Assembly: GCA_040752025.1 (NCBI GenBank)
Contig: JBFMFR010000011.1
Coordinates: forward strand, 66,740-130,739
Source: JBFMFR01 sp040752025
GTDB lineage: Bacteria > Chloroflexota > Anaerolineae > Anaerolineales > UBA4823
Reading direction: 5' to 3'
Length of the DNA stretch: 64,000 nt
Positions 57,042 through 64,000 of the stretch are shown here, piece by piece; positions within the stretch are counted from its first letter, which is position 1; the number at the start of each line of letters is the position of its first letter. Both the position numbers and the translations under genes were made by a program. The notes under the pieces are model-generated. The model worked only from the letters and a program-made list of their open reading frames with translations, was not told the origin of the DNA and made no database searches.

Positions 57042-58610
57042 ATGCCCCTTTCCTCTGGGTACATCCTCAATAACCGCTACCGCATCGTCAAGCTGCTCGG
57101 TCAGGGCGGCTTCGGGGCGGTGTACCGGGCCTGGGATACCAACCTGGAGCGACCGCGCGCCCTCAAAGAGAACCTGGAAACCTCCCCGGAAGCCCAGCGC
57201 CAGTTCAAGCGCGAAGCCCAGATCCTGACCGACCTGACCCACCCCAACCTGCCCAAGGTGATGGACTACTTCGTCCTGCCGGGCCAGGGCCAGTACCTGG
57301 TGATGGAATTCGTCGAGGGGGAAGACCTGGAATCCGTGCTCGAGCGCACCAGCGGGCCGCTGCCCGAGGCCCAGGTGCGGGTTTGGGCCGAGCAGGTCTG
57401 TTCGGCGCTCAGCTATCTGCACTCGCGCCAGCCCGCCATCATCCACCGCGACATCAAGCCGGCCAATATTCGCATCACGCCCGAGAACCAGGCCATGCTG
57501 GTCGATTTCGGCATCGCCAAGGCCTACGACCCGCACAGCAGCACCACCGCCGGGGCGCGCGCCGTGACGCCCGGCTACGCCCCTCACGAGCAGTACGGGC
57601 AGGGCCGCACCGACGCCCGCACGGACATCTACGCCCTGGGGGCCACGCTCTACCACCTGCTGACCGGGCGGCAGCCCGCCGAAAGCATCCAGCGCATGAT
57701 CCACGACCCGCTGCCGCCCGCAGAGCGCCTCAACCCCTCCCTGTCGCCCGGCATGGCGGCTGCCATCCGGCGGGCGATGCAGGTCGACCCCGACCGGCGC
57801 TTCCAGAGCGCGGCGGAACTGCGCGCAGCCCTGCAAGCTGGAGCGGGGGGCCAGCCCGTAGTCCACGCGCCTGCGCCTGTAGCTGCACGCGCAGCCGCCC
57901 CTGCCGCCGTAGCTCCTCCAACACCCGTTGCCAGGCGCAAACCACCCGCCAGGCGCAGCCATGTCGTGCCAGGCCTGGTATTGGCTGGTACGTTGCTGGT
58001 AATCCTGGCCATCGGTTTGGTGCTGGGAGCCAGCTACCTGGGCATTTTCGGGTCAGGAAATACCCCGAGTCCAACACGGACATTGCCGGAAGCGATTCTG
58101 ACCTCTGCAGCGCAAACCGCACAAGCGCGCCTCGACCTGACCAGGGCAGTTCAAACCAGCACGCCGGCCCTGGCGCAAACGACGCCCTCCACCTTGACGC
58201 CCTGGCCGACCAACACCGGCGCCAGCAATTGTGATCTGGCTGCCTCCGGCAGCCCGGTGGACGTCACCATCCCCGATGGCACGATCATGCTCCCTGGGCA
58301 GCAGTTCGTCAAGGTTTGGCGCATCCGCAACGCCGGCGCCTGTACCTGGTCAACAGATTATTGGTGGATCTTCGTATCCGGGGAATCCATGGACGCCCCC
58401 GCCAGAGTGCCGCTGCCGAAAAGCGTGGCGCCAGGCGAGTCGGTGGATATCTCTGTAACTTTAACCGCCCCAAGAGAACCCGGCGTTTACCGGGGTTATT
58501 GGGAACTGCGTAACGCATCCGGGGTGATTTTCGGCTTTGGCCCTGATGGCATGTCAGCGGCTTGGGTGTCGATCCAGGTGGTTGCAGCTACACCCACGCG
58601 TCCAAAGTAA
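57042..58610 (+). CDS. Membrane Ser/Thr protein kinase with C-terminal NBR1-type Ig domain
   Basis: The 522-residue protein has a complete Hanks-type kinase domain (about 10-270): GQGGFGAVYRAWD, Lys42 in ALKEN, IIHRDIKPANIR and VDFGIAKAYD, with the activation-loop segment GYAPHEQYGQGRTD. A Pro/Ala linker leads to one membrane helix (about 309-335) and an extracytoplasmic region ending in an NBR1-like Ig domain (about 395-520) with FVKVWRIRNAGACTW and YWELRNASGVIFG. It should signal from outside to cytosol or bind a surface ligand. The ATG at 57042 has GGGAGG eight bases upstream; a GTG at 57033 is the alternative. It is convergent with the lipoprotein gene. Confidence 0.92.
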   Translation: MPLSSGYILNNRYRIVKLLGQGGFGAVYRAWDTNLERPRALKENLETSPEAQRQFKREAQILTDLTHPNLPKVMDYFVLPGQGQYLVMEFVEGEDLESVLERTSGPLPEAQVRVWAEQVCSALSYLHSRQPAIIHRDIKPANIRITPENQAMLVDFGIAKAYDPHSSTTAGARAVTPGYAPHEQYGQGRTDARTDIYALGATLYHLLTGRQPAESIQRMIHDPLPPAERLNPSLSPGMAAAIRRAMQVDPDRRFQSAAELRAALQAGAGGQPVVHAPAPVAARAAAPAAVAPPTPVARRKPPARRSHVVPGLVLAGTLLVILAIGLVLGASYLGIFGSGNTPSPTRTLPEAILTSAAQTAQARLDLTRAVQTSTPALAQTTPSTLTPWPTNTGASNCDLAASGSPVDVTIPDGTIMLPGQQFVKVWRIRNAGACTWSTDYWWIFVSGESMDAPARVPLPKSVAPGESVDISVTLTAPREPGVYRGYWELRNASGVIFGFGPDGMSAAWVSIQVVAATPTRPK

Positions 58611-58685
58611 CAAGTTGTGGCTGCGCGCCATCCGGCGCAAAGCGGAGCGCGGGAATTAGCCGCGGCGCAACAGAGTAGCCTCACG

Positions 58686-59291
58686 CTACTGGATGGCCCC
58701 GCTCCACTCGACGCGCTCCAGCGTGCACGGGGCGCGGTTAGGCACTTCCAGCCCGGGCAGGACGAACCAGCCGGTGACCGTGCGGGCCGTGCTGAACCAG
58801 CCGTAGAACTCCAGCGTGCCGAAGCGCGTGGGGAAGCCGTATTCGTTGATCGGGATCTGGTAAGGCACCAGCAGGCGCACATCCTCGCCCAGGCGCTTGC
58901 CGTCCTTGCAGCGCGTGGCGCGGCGGATGACGATCTTCATATCCTGCACCCACTGGCCATCCGGCGAGATATTGAAGGTCAGGATGCCGTCGGTGAACTC
59001 GCCGCGCCAGCTCGACCCGGGGATGGCGCTGATGCGCGTCGGCGTGAGCGTCTCGGTGATCGTGGGGCTCAGGCTGGGCGTGGGCGTCTCGGTTGGGGTA
59101 GATGTCAGCGTCGGCGTGACCGTCGGCGTGCGCGACAGGCGCAGCGTGGGCGTATTGCTCGGCGCCGGGGTCTGGCTGGGGACAGGCGTGGGATTGGGAG
59201 CGGGGAAGAGGCGCCCGCAGCCGGCCAATAGCACAGCGGCCAGCCCCAGGCAAATCAGGCGGAAGCATTTTTTGGATTTGTTCATAGCCAT
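58686..59291 (-). CDS. Lipoprotein with Thr/Pro/Ser-rich linker, unknown function
   Basis: The 201-residue protein has a lipoprotein signal with lipobox LAGC (C25) and then about 60 residues of Thr/Pro/Ser-rich linker. The C-terminal 120 residues form one compact domain (SSWRGEFTDGILTFNISPDGQWV, YGFPTRFGTLEFYGWF, RTVTGWFVLPG) that looks beta-rich and that I do not recognise. It should be anchored on the outer face of the cytoplasmic membrane. The frame is also open far upstream, but that part is antisense to nothing conserved and shadows the MFS gene, so I start at the ATG at 59291. It lies downstream of the MFS gene on the same strand. Confidence 0.75.
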   Translation of the reverse strand: MAMNKSKKCFRLICLGLAAVLLAGCGRLFPAPNPTPVPSQTPAPSNTPTLRLSRTPTVTPTLTSTPTETPTPSLSPTITETLTPTRISAIPGSSWRGEFTDGILTFNISPDGQWVQDMKIVIRRATRCKDGKRLGEDVRLLVPYQIPINEYGFPTRFGTLEFYGWFSTARTVTGWFVLPGLEVPNRAPCTLERVEWSGAIQ

Positions 59292-59323
59292 GATCTTACC
59301 AGATATAACGAAAGATTGTTCGC

Positions 59324-60595
59324 TCAAGCGTGTCCCCTGGCAAGCTCCCAAAGCGACTTCGAGAACAGCGCCAGCAGGCTGATCAGCGCTGAAAGCGCCC
59401 CGCCCAGGATGAACACCGTGCGCACGCCAAAGGCCTCGCCCAATGGCCCGGCGATGGCCAGGCCCAACGGCGTGGCAATCCCGTAGATCATGTTCAACAG
59501 GGCCAGCGTGCGCCCCTGCAGTTCGTTGGGGATCACCGTTTGCAGCAAAGCCACCATCGGCGCTTCGCCGGTGGAGAAGGTCACGCCGCTCAGGAACCAC
59601 CAGAACACCGCCAGCGGGAGCATGTCCCCTGGAGCCAGGGCGGTTAATGCCACCGTGCCGCACGAGACGGCAAACGAGACCAGCACCACAACCAGGCGCG
59701 GGGCCGGGATCTTCCACAGGCCGATCAACACGCTGCCCAGGATGATGCCCAGCCCGGCCAGGGCCTCCATCACCGCCACTTCGTTCACCCCGCCGTTGAA
59801 GTGCTGCTTGACCAGCAGTGGGGTCAGCGAAAAGGGCGGCATGATCGTCAGCACCACCAGGCCGTTTACAGCGTACAGCATCCACAGGCCTCGCCGGTGA
59901 AGGATGTAGCGAGCACCCTCCCGGATATCCTGTAAAACCACCCCCAAAGAAACCAGGGGCGCGGCGGGCCGCCCGTCGGGCAGTTCGCTGGCTGGCGCCC
60001 GGCGAGGCTGCGGGATTTTGAAAAAGAACAAGGGCGTGATGCCCAGCACCGCCGTGACGACGTCGATCATCAACGCCCCTTGCGTGGGCATGAGCGCCAG
60101 GGCTACCGCCCCCAGCGGCGCAGATGCAATCGTCATCACCCCTTGCAGCCCCTGGTTCATCCCGGCCACGCGCTCCAGCCAGTGACCAGGCACCAGGTTG
60201 GCAGTGCTGGCTGCTGCGGCGGGCTGTTGGAAGGCCTGCATGGTAGCCCGGACGAACATGAGCGTGTAGATATGCCAGAGCTGGATGCGCTGGCTGGCGA
60301 ACAAGGCCACCAACACCAACATACACCCCGCCGTGATCGCGTCGGCAGCAATCATCACCGCGCGGCGGCTCAAACGGTCGGCCAGCGCCCCGCCCACGGG
60401 GCTGAACAGCGCCACGGGCAGGATCGCCATCACCCCGGCCAGGGCCAGTGCGTTGGCCGAGCCGGTTTCCTGGGTCAGCCACCACACCAGGACGAACTGG
60501 GTCAGCGAGCTGCCCACCAGCGAGAGCGCCTGGCCGCTCCAGATAATAAAAAAGCGCGGTTTCCAATCGTGCAGGTCAGCAGTGAGCGCCGTCAA
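59324..60595 (-). CDS. MFS transporter (MFS_3 type)
   Basis: The 423-residue protein has 12 predicted helices, FIIWSGQALSLVGSSLTQFVLVWWLTQETGS at the start and motif A as GGALADRLSRRAVMIAAD. It belongs to the same MFS_3 group as the transporter at 9412. The start is a TTG preceded by AAGGGG; no better codon is available. It is probably an exporter of unknown substrate. It lies 14 bases downstream of the HAD gene and 33 bases upstream of the lipoprotein gene, so the toxin-antitoxin pair, HAD, MFS and lipoprotein genes could share a transcript. Confidence 0.86.
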   Translation of the reverse strand: MTALTADLHDWKPRFFIIWSGQALSLVGSSLTQFVLVWWLTQETGSANALALAGVMAILPVALFSPVGGALADRLSRRAVMIAADAITAGCMLVLVALFASQRIQLWHIYTLMFVRATMQAFQQPAAAASTANLVPGHWLERVAGMNQGLQGVMTIASAPLGAVALALMPTQGALMIDVVTAVLGITPLFFFKIPQPRRAPASELPDGRPAAPLVSLGVVLQDIREGARYILHRRGLWMLYAVNGLVVLTIMPPFSLTPLLVKQHFNGGVNEVAVMEALAGLGIILGSVLIGLWKIPAPRLVVVLVSFAVSCGTVALTALAPGDMLPLAVFWWFLSGVTFSTGEAPMVALLQTVIPNELQGRTLALLNMIYGIATPLGLAIAGPLGEAFGVRTVFILGGALSALISLLALFSKSLWELARGHA

Positions 60596-60608
60596 CGATC
60601 GATTCCCC

Positions 60609-61154
60609 TTACGATGAAGATTTACAGACCACGGGCAGGAGTTCCGTCAGCGCTGCCACCGCCAGCACACCCTCCGGCGCAGGCTCCGGCGAGCGCTGGA
60701 CGAGCACCGCCATCATCCCGCTCGCCCTGGCCGGGCGATAATCCTCCAGCAGCGAATCGCCAACGTGGCAGATGCGCTCCGCCGGCTGCCCGCAGCGCCG
60801 CGCCGCCTCCTCGAAAAAGGCCGGGGAGGGCTTCTTGCAGCCCAGTTGTTCGGCGAAGAACACCTCGGTCACCCGCTCCAGGTACAGGCTGGGCTCCAGG
60901 CCAGCCAGCGCCAGGGCGCGGCGGAAGGACTCCACGCGGATATCTACCGCGCTGGCGCCGGCGAAGCGCACATCCTGGGCCACCTGCTCCCGTAAAGCTT
61001 TCAGCGCCTCCAGCGAAACCGGGGCGCCAGAGATGCACTCCAGCTCCAGGCAGACCTGCTCCAGGGCGGCGTCGATCACCGCCCACACATCGACCAGCGC
61101 GCCGTCGATATCGAAGCTGATCACTGCGGGCGAAATTTGAAGACTGGAAGACAT
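60609..61154 (-). CDS. HAD superfamily hydrolase
   Basis: The 181-residue protein has HAD motif I as SFDIDGALVD (nucleophile Asp and acid Asp), a helical cap, the lysine region LGCKKPSPAFFEEAARRCG and motif IV CHVGDSLLEDYRPARASGM. Short, YjjG/phosphoglycolate-phosphatase-like HADs of this kind dephosphorylate small metabolites. It starts three bases after the HepT gene stop. No specific substrate can be assigned. Its place right behind a toxin gene may be chance read-through or a recruited cargo gene. Confidence 0.82.
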   Translation of the reverse strand: MSSSLQISPAVISFDIDGALVDVWAVIDAALEQVCLELECISGAPVSLEALKALREQVAQDVRFAGASAVDIRVESFRRALALAGLEPSLYLERVTEVFFAEQLGCKKPSPAFFEEAARRCGQPAERICHVGDSLLEDYRPARASGMMAVLVQRSPEPAPEGVLAVAALTELLPVVCKSSS

Positions 61155-61157
61155 CAG

Positions 61158-61493
61158 CTAACGGAGAATCGCTTCCAACTGCAAAATCAGGACAGGAAGA
61201 TCATCTTTGATGATCGCCCATAAAATGTCGAAATCCACGCTATCATAACCGTGGATCAAACGATTGCGCACTCCCCTCATTTGCAACCAGGGTAAATCCG
61301 GATACTGCTCCTGAACTTCATCTGGCACCCGGTTGGCGGCCTCTCCGACAATCTCAAGTAAACGGGTCAGCGCCAGGTTTAGTACGCGGTCTTGATCCAG
61401 ATCTTCCCGCCTCTTCCCTTCAAGTAAATTCACTGCCTCTCGTGCATGGGCAAGGATTTGTCGTAACGCAATTTCAGTATTATGTTTTGTCAT
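61158..61493 (-). CDS. hepT: HepT-like toxin (DUF86, putative RNase)
   Basis: The 111-residue all-helical protein has the HEPN/HepT signature R-x4-H-x-Y in VRNRLIHGYDSVDFDILW, plus the family segment IVGEAANRVPDE. HepT proteins are RNase-type toxins that are neutralised when the MntA partner adds AMP groups to the Tyr of this motif. I use the ATG at 61493, which overlaps the antitoxin 3' end by 14 bases; an upstream codon at 61520 would increase the overlap. Key residues are all present, so it looks functional. Confidence 0.88.
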   Translation of the reverse strand: MTKHNTEIALRQILAHAREAVNLLEGKRREDLDQDRVLNLALTRLLEIVGEAANRVPDEVQEQYPDLPWLQMRGVRNRLIHGYDSVDFDILWAIIKDDLPVLILQLEAILR

Positions 61494-61782
61494 AGATTGC
61501 AACAGCCTCTGCGATGGCATGGCCGCGGATTTGGGGACTCAAGAAATTAGCGGTTTGCAAATCCACCTTGCGCCCTAAAATTTCGGATAACTCTGCTTCC
61601 ATCAAGAAAAAGCGCCAGCCAGGGGTATGTTCTGGCTCGAATTCCACCAGCACATCGATATCGCTATGCGACCCAAAATCATCCCGCACCACAGAACCGA
61701 AGAACGACAGCTTGCGGATATGGTGTTTGCGGCAAAACTGCTCGATTTTCTCATCGGGGACATGCACAGCTTTTGCATCCAT
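61480..61782 (-). CDS. mntA: MntA-like nucleotidyltransferase antitoxin
   Basis: The 100-residue protein is a minimal nucleotidyltransferase. FFGSVVRDDFGSHSDIDVLVEF contains the exact GS-x10-DxD motif that binds the metal and nucleotide. The third acidic residue is probably in GRKVDLQT. It should AMPylate HepT and silence it. The gene comes first in the pair and overlaps hepT. A TATAAT box lies six bases before its ATG, suggesting a leaderless transcript for the pair. Confidence 0.9.
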   Translation of the reverse strand: MDAKAVHVPDEKIEQFCRKHHIRKLSFFGSVVRDDFGSHSDIDVLVEFEPEHTPGWRFFLMEAELSEILGRKVDLQTANFLSPQIRGHAIAEAVAIYDKT

Positions 61783-61794
61783 AGCCTGATTATA
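61783..61794 (-). promoter_or_regulatory. Leaderless-type -10 box of the toxin-antitoxin pair
   Basis: On the minus strand TATAAT (61794-61789) is followed by six bases and the antitoxin ATG at 61782. No Shine-Dalgarno and no clear -35 are visible. Confidence 0.55.
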
Positions 61795-61871
61795 GCATCG
61801 AATTTCCGGGCACGGTTCTAACGTTCTAACCGGCTGGCATACCTCATGTGGAGTTCTTGATCTACGAATTT

Positions 61872-61970
61872 ACCACACACAAGAAGAACCACCAAGATCA
61901 CGAAGTTCACTAAGGAAAATCTGTGGTCTTTGTGGTCTTCGTGGTGAAAAATAAAGCCTGTCATTCAGTG
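61872..61970. repeat. MITE-like repeat, family B, copy 2
   Basis: Read on the minus strand from 61970 it begins CACTGAATGACAGGC, then TTTCACCACGAAGACCACAA, matching the element at 56841-56934. The other arm is complementary in part (ACCACCAAGATCACGAAG). It lies between the divergent antitoxin gene and the small orphan gene. Confidence 0.65.
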
Positions 61971-62012
61971 AGCCATCACGAGGCGACTGCCCCGGTTATC
62001 ACTGGCATACAG

Positions 62013-62018
62013 TATAAT
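62013..62018 (+). promoter_or_regulatory. -10 box of the small antitoxin-like gene
   Basis: A perfect TATAAT lies 19 bases before the ATG at 62038. A short leader with GAGGAG follows, so this transcript would carry a Shine-Dalgarno. Confidence 0.5.
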
Positions 62019-62037
62019 AACCATGAGGAGTTTTGCC

Positions 62038-62262
62038 ATGCAAAGCGAACCAATTACCATTCTGGTTGATCCTGAGGCAGCCCGGGCCTTTCGTTCCGCC
62101 TCCCCGGAATATAGACGCAAGCTAGAACTGCTGCTCGGCCGGCAACTGCTCGATTTCGCACACAGCCAGCCCTCGCTAGAGCAAGTGATGCATGAAATCA
62201 GTCAAAATGCCAAAGAGCGCGGCCTGACGCCAGATATCCTTGAACAACTGCCAGGTGACTAG
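62038..62262 (+). CDS. Small antitoxin-like protein, orphan
   Basis: The 74-residue protein has VDPEAARAFRSASPEYRRKLELLLGRQL and ends with SLEQVMHEISQNAKERGLTPDILEQL. This C-terminal pattern is familiar from short proteins found upstream of PIN-domain or similar toxin genes in cyanobacteria and Chloroflexota, where they are presumed antitoxins. The start at 62038 has GAGGAG seven bases upstream. No toxin gene follows: a dipeptidase gene begins five bases after the stop. It may be a relic or act in trans. Confidence 0.65.
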   Translation: MQSEPITILVDPEAARAFRSASPEYRRKLELLLGRQLLDFAHSQPSLEQVMHEISQNAKERGLTPDILEQLPGD

Positions 62263-62267
62263 AAGCG

Positions 62268-63584
62268 GTGACTCCTTTCTCCCGCCGCGACTTCCTAAAA
62301 CTCTCCCTGCTCGGCCTGGGCCTAGCGGCCTGCCGGGGCAGCCGGCCGGCGCCCACCGCCCAGCCGACCACAACCGCTCCCACCCAGGCGCCTGCCGCAC
62401 CCATCCACACCCTGGCGTCCCCCACCCTCAGCCCTTCATCCAGCGCCGCCCTCTCCCCCACCTCCACGCCGCAGCCCAGCGCCACCGCCGCGCCGCGCCC
62501 CTTCCCCTCCTTCGTGATCGACGGCCACCAGGATATCGCCTGGAACGCCCTGGAGTTCGAGCGCGACCCGCGCCAGAGCGCCTACGAGACGCGCCAGCGC
62601 GAGGCCGCCAACGGGCTGGACGAGATGATCGGCCAGTGCACCTGCGGCCTGCCGGAGTACCTCTCCGGGCGGGTGGGGCTGATCTTCGCCACCCTGTTCG
62701 TCATGCCCGCCGAATACGCCTACCCGGGGCGCACCGCCATGACTTATCGCACCCCCGAGCAGGCCCAGCAGCGCGCCCAGGCGCAGGTGGATTTCTACCG
62801 GCAGCTCACCGCCGGGGAGCCGCGCCTGCGGCTGGTGACCACCCTGGGCGACCTGGAAGCCGTTGTCGCCGGCTGGACGGAACCTAAAGAAGGCCAGCAG
62901 CCGCAGGTAGGAATTGTGCTCAATATGGAAGGCGCCGACCCGCTGCTCAGCCCGGACGACCTGCCCGCCTGGCACGCCCGGGGGCTGCGCAGCCTGGGCC
63001 CGGCCTGGCGGCGCACGCGCTACAGCGGCGGCACCGGCGAGCCCGGCCCCCTGACCGCTTTGGGCAAAAAGCTGCTCCCGGCCCTGGCCGAGCTGAACAT
63101 GATCCTGGACCTTTCACACCTGGCCGAGGCGGCCTACCTGGAAGCCGTGGACAGCTACGCCGGGCCGCTGATCGCCAGCCACAGCAACCCGCGCCGCTTC
63201 CTGCCCAGCGACCGCGGCCTGTCGGACGAGATGGTGCGCAAGCTGGTCGCCCGCGACGGGGTGATCGGCCTGGTGCTGTGGAACCGCTACCTGGACCCGG
63301 CCTGGAGGCCCAACAGCCCGCCCGGCCTGGTGACCCTGGAAACCGTCGCCGACGCCGTCGATTACGTTGCACAGATCGCCGGGGATGCCCGTCACGTGGC
63401 CATCGGCACGGACTTCGACGGGGCTTTCGGCGCCGAAGCCATCCCGGAGGAGATGGACAGCGCCGCCGACCTGATCAAGCTGGCCGAAACTTTGACTGGC
63501 CGAGGCTACACGCAAGAAGATATCGAAGGCGTGCTCAACGGCAACTGGCTGCGGGTGCTGCGGCGCAGCCTGCCAGCAACCTGA
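62268..63584 (+). CDS. Tat-exported lipoprotein dipeptidase, M19 (renal dipeptidase-like)
   Basis: The 438-residue protein begins with a twin-arginine signal (SRRDFLKLSLLGLG) that ends in a lipobox LAAC (C22), so it is exported folded and lipid-anchored. A Pro/Thr/Ser linker follows. The catalytic domain (about 80-435) has the M19 zinc ligands in VIDGHQDIAWN, the bridging Glu in LNMEGADPL, and downstream His in DLSHLAEAAYLEA and ASHSNPRRF, plus GTDFDG near the end. It should hydrolyse dipeptides, including those with a C-terminal D-residue. The GTG start lies five bases after the small gene. Key residues are intact. Confidence 0.9.
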   Translation: MTPFSRRDFLKLSLLGLGLAACRGSRPAPTAQPTTTAPTQAPAAPIHTLASPTLSPSSSAALSPTSTPQPSATAAPRPFPSFVIDGHQDIAWNALEFERDPRQSAYETRQREAANGLDEMIGQCTCGLPEYLSGRVGLIFATLFVMPAEYAYPGRTAMTYRTPEQAQQRAQAQVDFYRQLTAGEPRLRLVTTLGDLEAVVAGWTEPKEGQQPQVGIVLNMEGADPLLSPDDLPAWHARGLRSLGPAWRRTRYSGGTGEPGPLTALGKKLLPALAELNMILDLSHLAEAAYLEAVDSYAGPLIASHSNPRRFLPSDRGLSDEMVRKLVARDGVIGLVLWNRYLDPAWRPNSPPGLVTLETVADAVDYVAQIAGDARHVAIGTDFDGAFGAEAIPEEMDSAADLIKLAETLTGRGYTQEDIEGVLNGNWLRVLRRSLPAT

Positions 63585-63600
63585 ATTATAATAATAAGCG

Positions 63601-63678
63601 CGCGCCTGGGACATGAACATGGAGACGCCGCGGCGCTCAAGGAGAACCTGGACACCACCCCCGAGGCGCAGCGCCAGG
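63601..63678 (+). pseudogene. Remnant of a Ser/Thr kinase gene
   Basis: About 78 bases align base for base with the N-lobe of the NBR1-Ig kinase gene at 57126-57204 (RAWD, then LKENL.T.PEAQRQ), with one base missing near 63632 that breaks the frame. The rest of a kinase is absent: no HRD or DFG region follows. A TATAAT at 63587-63592 lies just before it. It is a short decayed copy of a paralogue of the intact kinase. Confidence 0.75.
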
Positions 63679-63880
63679 CGCGTCCCCCCGGCGTAGGCAT
63701 ACTGCTGCATCGTCTCGGCCGCCGCGTCCCACTCGGCGTAATTGCCCACGAACACCTTCGTCTCGGCGGTCGTGGTCACCGTCTCGGTCGCCGCCACGCG
63801 CTGCCCGTCCCCGTTGTACAGGTAGCTTGCCGTGGCTGCCCCGCTCACTGTGACCATGTGGTTTTCGCCATCATGTTAGT
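63674..63880 (-). pseudogene. Remnant of an RHS/YD-repeat protein gene
   Basis: Read on the minus strand the sequence encodes DGENHMVTVSGAATASYLYN, GDGQRVAATE and MQQYAYAGGTRLA, typical of RHS/YD-repeat proteins near the core domain. It is cut off at the kinase remnant on one side (junction about 63672-63678). On the other side the frame breaks near 63872-63875, where two bases seem to be missing from a YDGEN motif. No start or continuation is present. Confidence 0.75.
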
Positions 63881-64000
63881 ATGTTAACGAGCGACCCGCA
63901 GGGACGCCTGCAAGGGGTTGCGGCCGGGCACGTTTCGGGGTAAGCTTCGTTTGTTACAGAACGGGGACGCGTACCCCGGGAACGCTGCGTCAGGGCCAGT
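63881..64000. other. Unassigned sequence at the window end
   Basis: The last 120 bases have no open frame with recognisable sequence and no clear RNA or repeat. Given the remnants before it, this is probably more decayed gene material. Confidence 0.4.

Noticed and set aside
56862..57962. A 366-codon open frame on the minus strand
   Set aside because: It is antisense to the Ser/Thr kinase, whose motifs (GQGGFG, HRD, DFG) are complete on the plus strand.
59292..60566. A long upstream extension of the lipoprotein frame
   Set aside because: It runs in another frame through the MFS gene on the same strand. The lipoprotein signal with its own ATG at 59291 is the credible start.
63114..63857. A single 247-residue minus-strand gene at the window end
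   Set aside because: Only the first 60 residues are RHS-like. The rest is read through the kinase remnant and antisense to the dipeptidase, so it is a fragment and not a gene.

Overview
The window looks like chromosomal DNA of an uncultured Chloroflexota bacterium, most likely Anaerolineae (inferred from content, not from a marker gene). Base composition is GC-rich. Supporting signs are a Ser/Thr kinase with an extracytoplasmic NBR1-type Ig domain, many very long multidomain signalling proteins, MalT-type regulators, Tat or lipoprotein signals followed by Pro/Thr/Ser-rich linkers, and a secreted protein ending in an aromatic-PLV tail. I found no rRNA, tRNA or CRISPR array.

Layout. 1-10.8 kb: a Nudix hydrolase, a lipid kinase, a small His-rich zinc-type protein, a sugar isomerase/dehydrogenase pair, then a minus-strand PadR regulator plus FecBCD-type ABC transporter plus NTPase set, divergent from a YqeC-MobA fusion and an MFS exporter. 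The last group looks like oxyanion (molybdate/tungstate) uptake linked to molybdenum-cofactor maturation. 11.0-30.3 kb: a tight six-gene plus-strand operon, closed by a clear terminator, devoted to cyclic-nucleotide signalling. It encodes one 1521-residue cyclase with AAA, TPR-like and intracellular solute-binding domains; two HD-domain proteins, an ATP/ADP-translocase-like membrane protein and a patatin phospholipase that all carry cyclic-nucleotide-binding (CNB) domains; and an 1801-residue secreted beta-propeller/metallopeptidase-like protein. This is the most unusual system here.

30.4-37.5 kb: a compatible-solute operon (GH63/GH37-like hydrolase, GT20 synthase, GT4 transferase, HAD phosphatase), two response-regulator-like proteins that lack the phosphorylatable Asp, and a DksA/TraR-type zinc protein. 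37.5-43.8 kb: two alpha/beta-hydrolase proteins, one fused to an acyl-CoA ligase, divergent from a LacI - Zn-dehydrogenase - AraD-like aldolase operon with a perfect 36-bp operator. 43.9-55.2 kb, minus strand: a fused DppB-DppC permease, then (beyond a plus-strand phytol/dolichol-kinase-like gene) a MalT-type regulator, a small conserved protein, a rifampicin-phosphotransferase-like PEP-utilising enzyme and an MFS exporter. This part is peppered with 17-bp palindromes whose stems covary, several of them inside genes.

55.2-64 kb: a YcaQ-like winged-helix protein, the NBR1-Ig kinase, a lipoprotein, an MFS transporter, a HAD phosphatase downstream of a HepT/MntA toxin-antitoxin pair, an orphan antitoxin-like protein, a Tat lipoprotein dipeptidase, and finally a junk mosaic of kinase and RHS remnants. 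Two families of MITE-like repeats lie between genes in the second half. Several genes have a -10 box only 6-7 bases before the start codon, which suggests leaderless transcripts.
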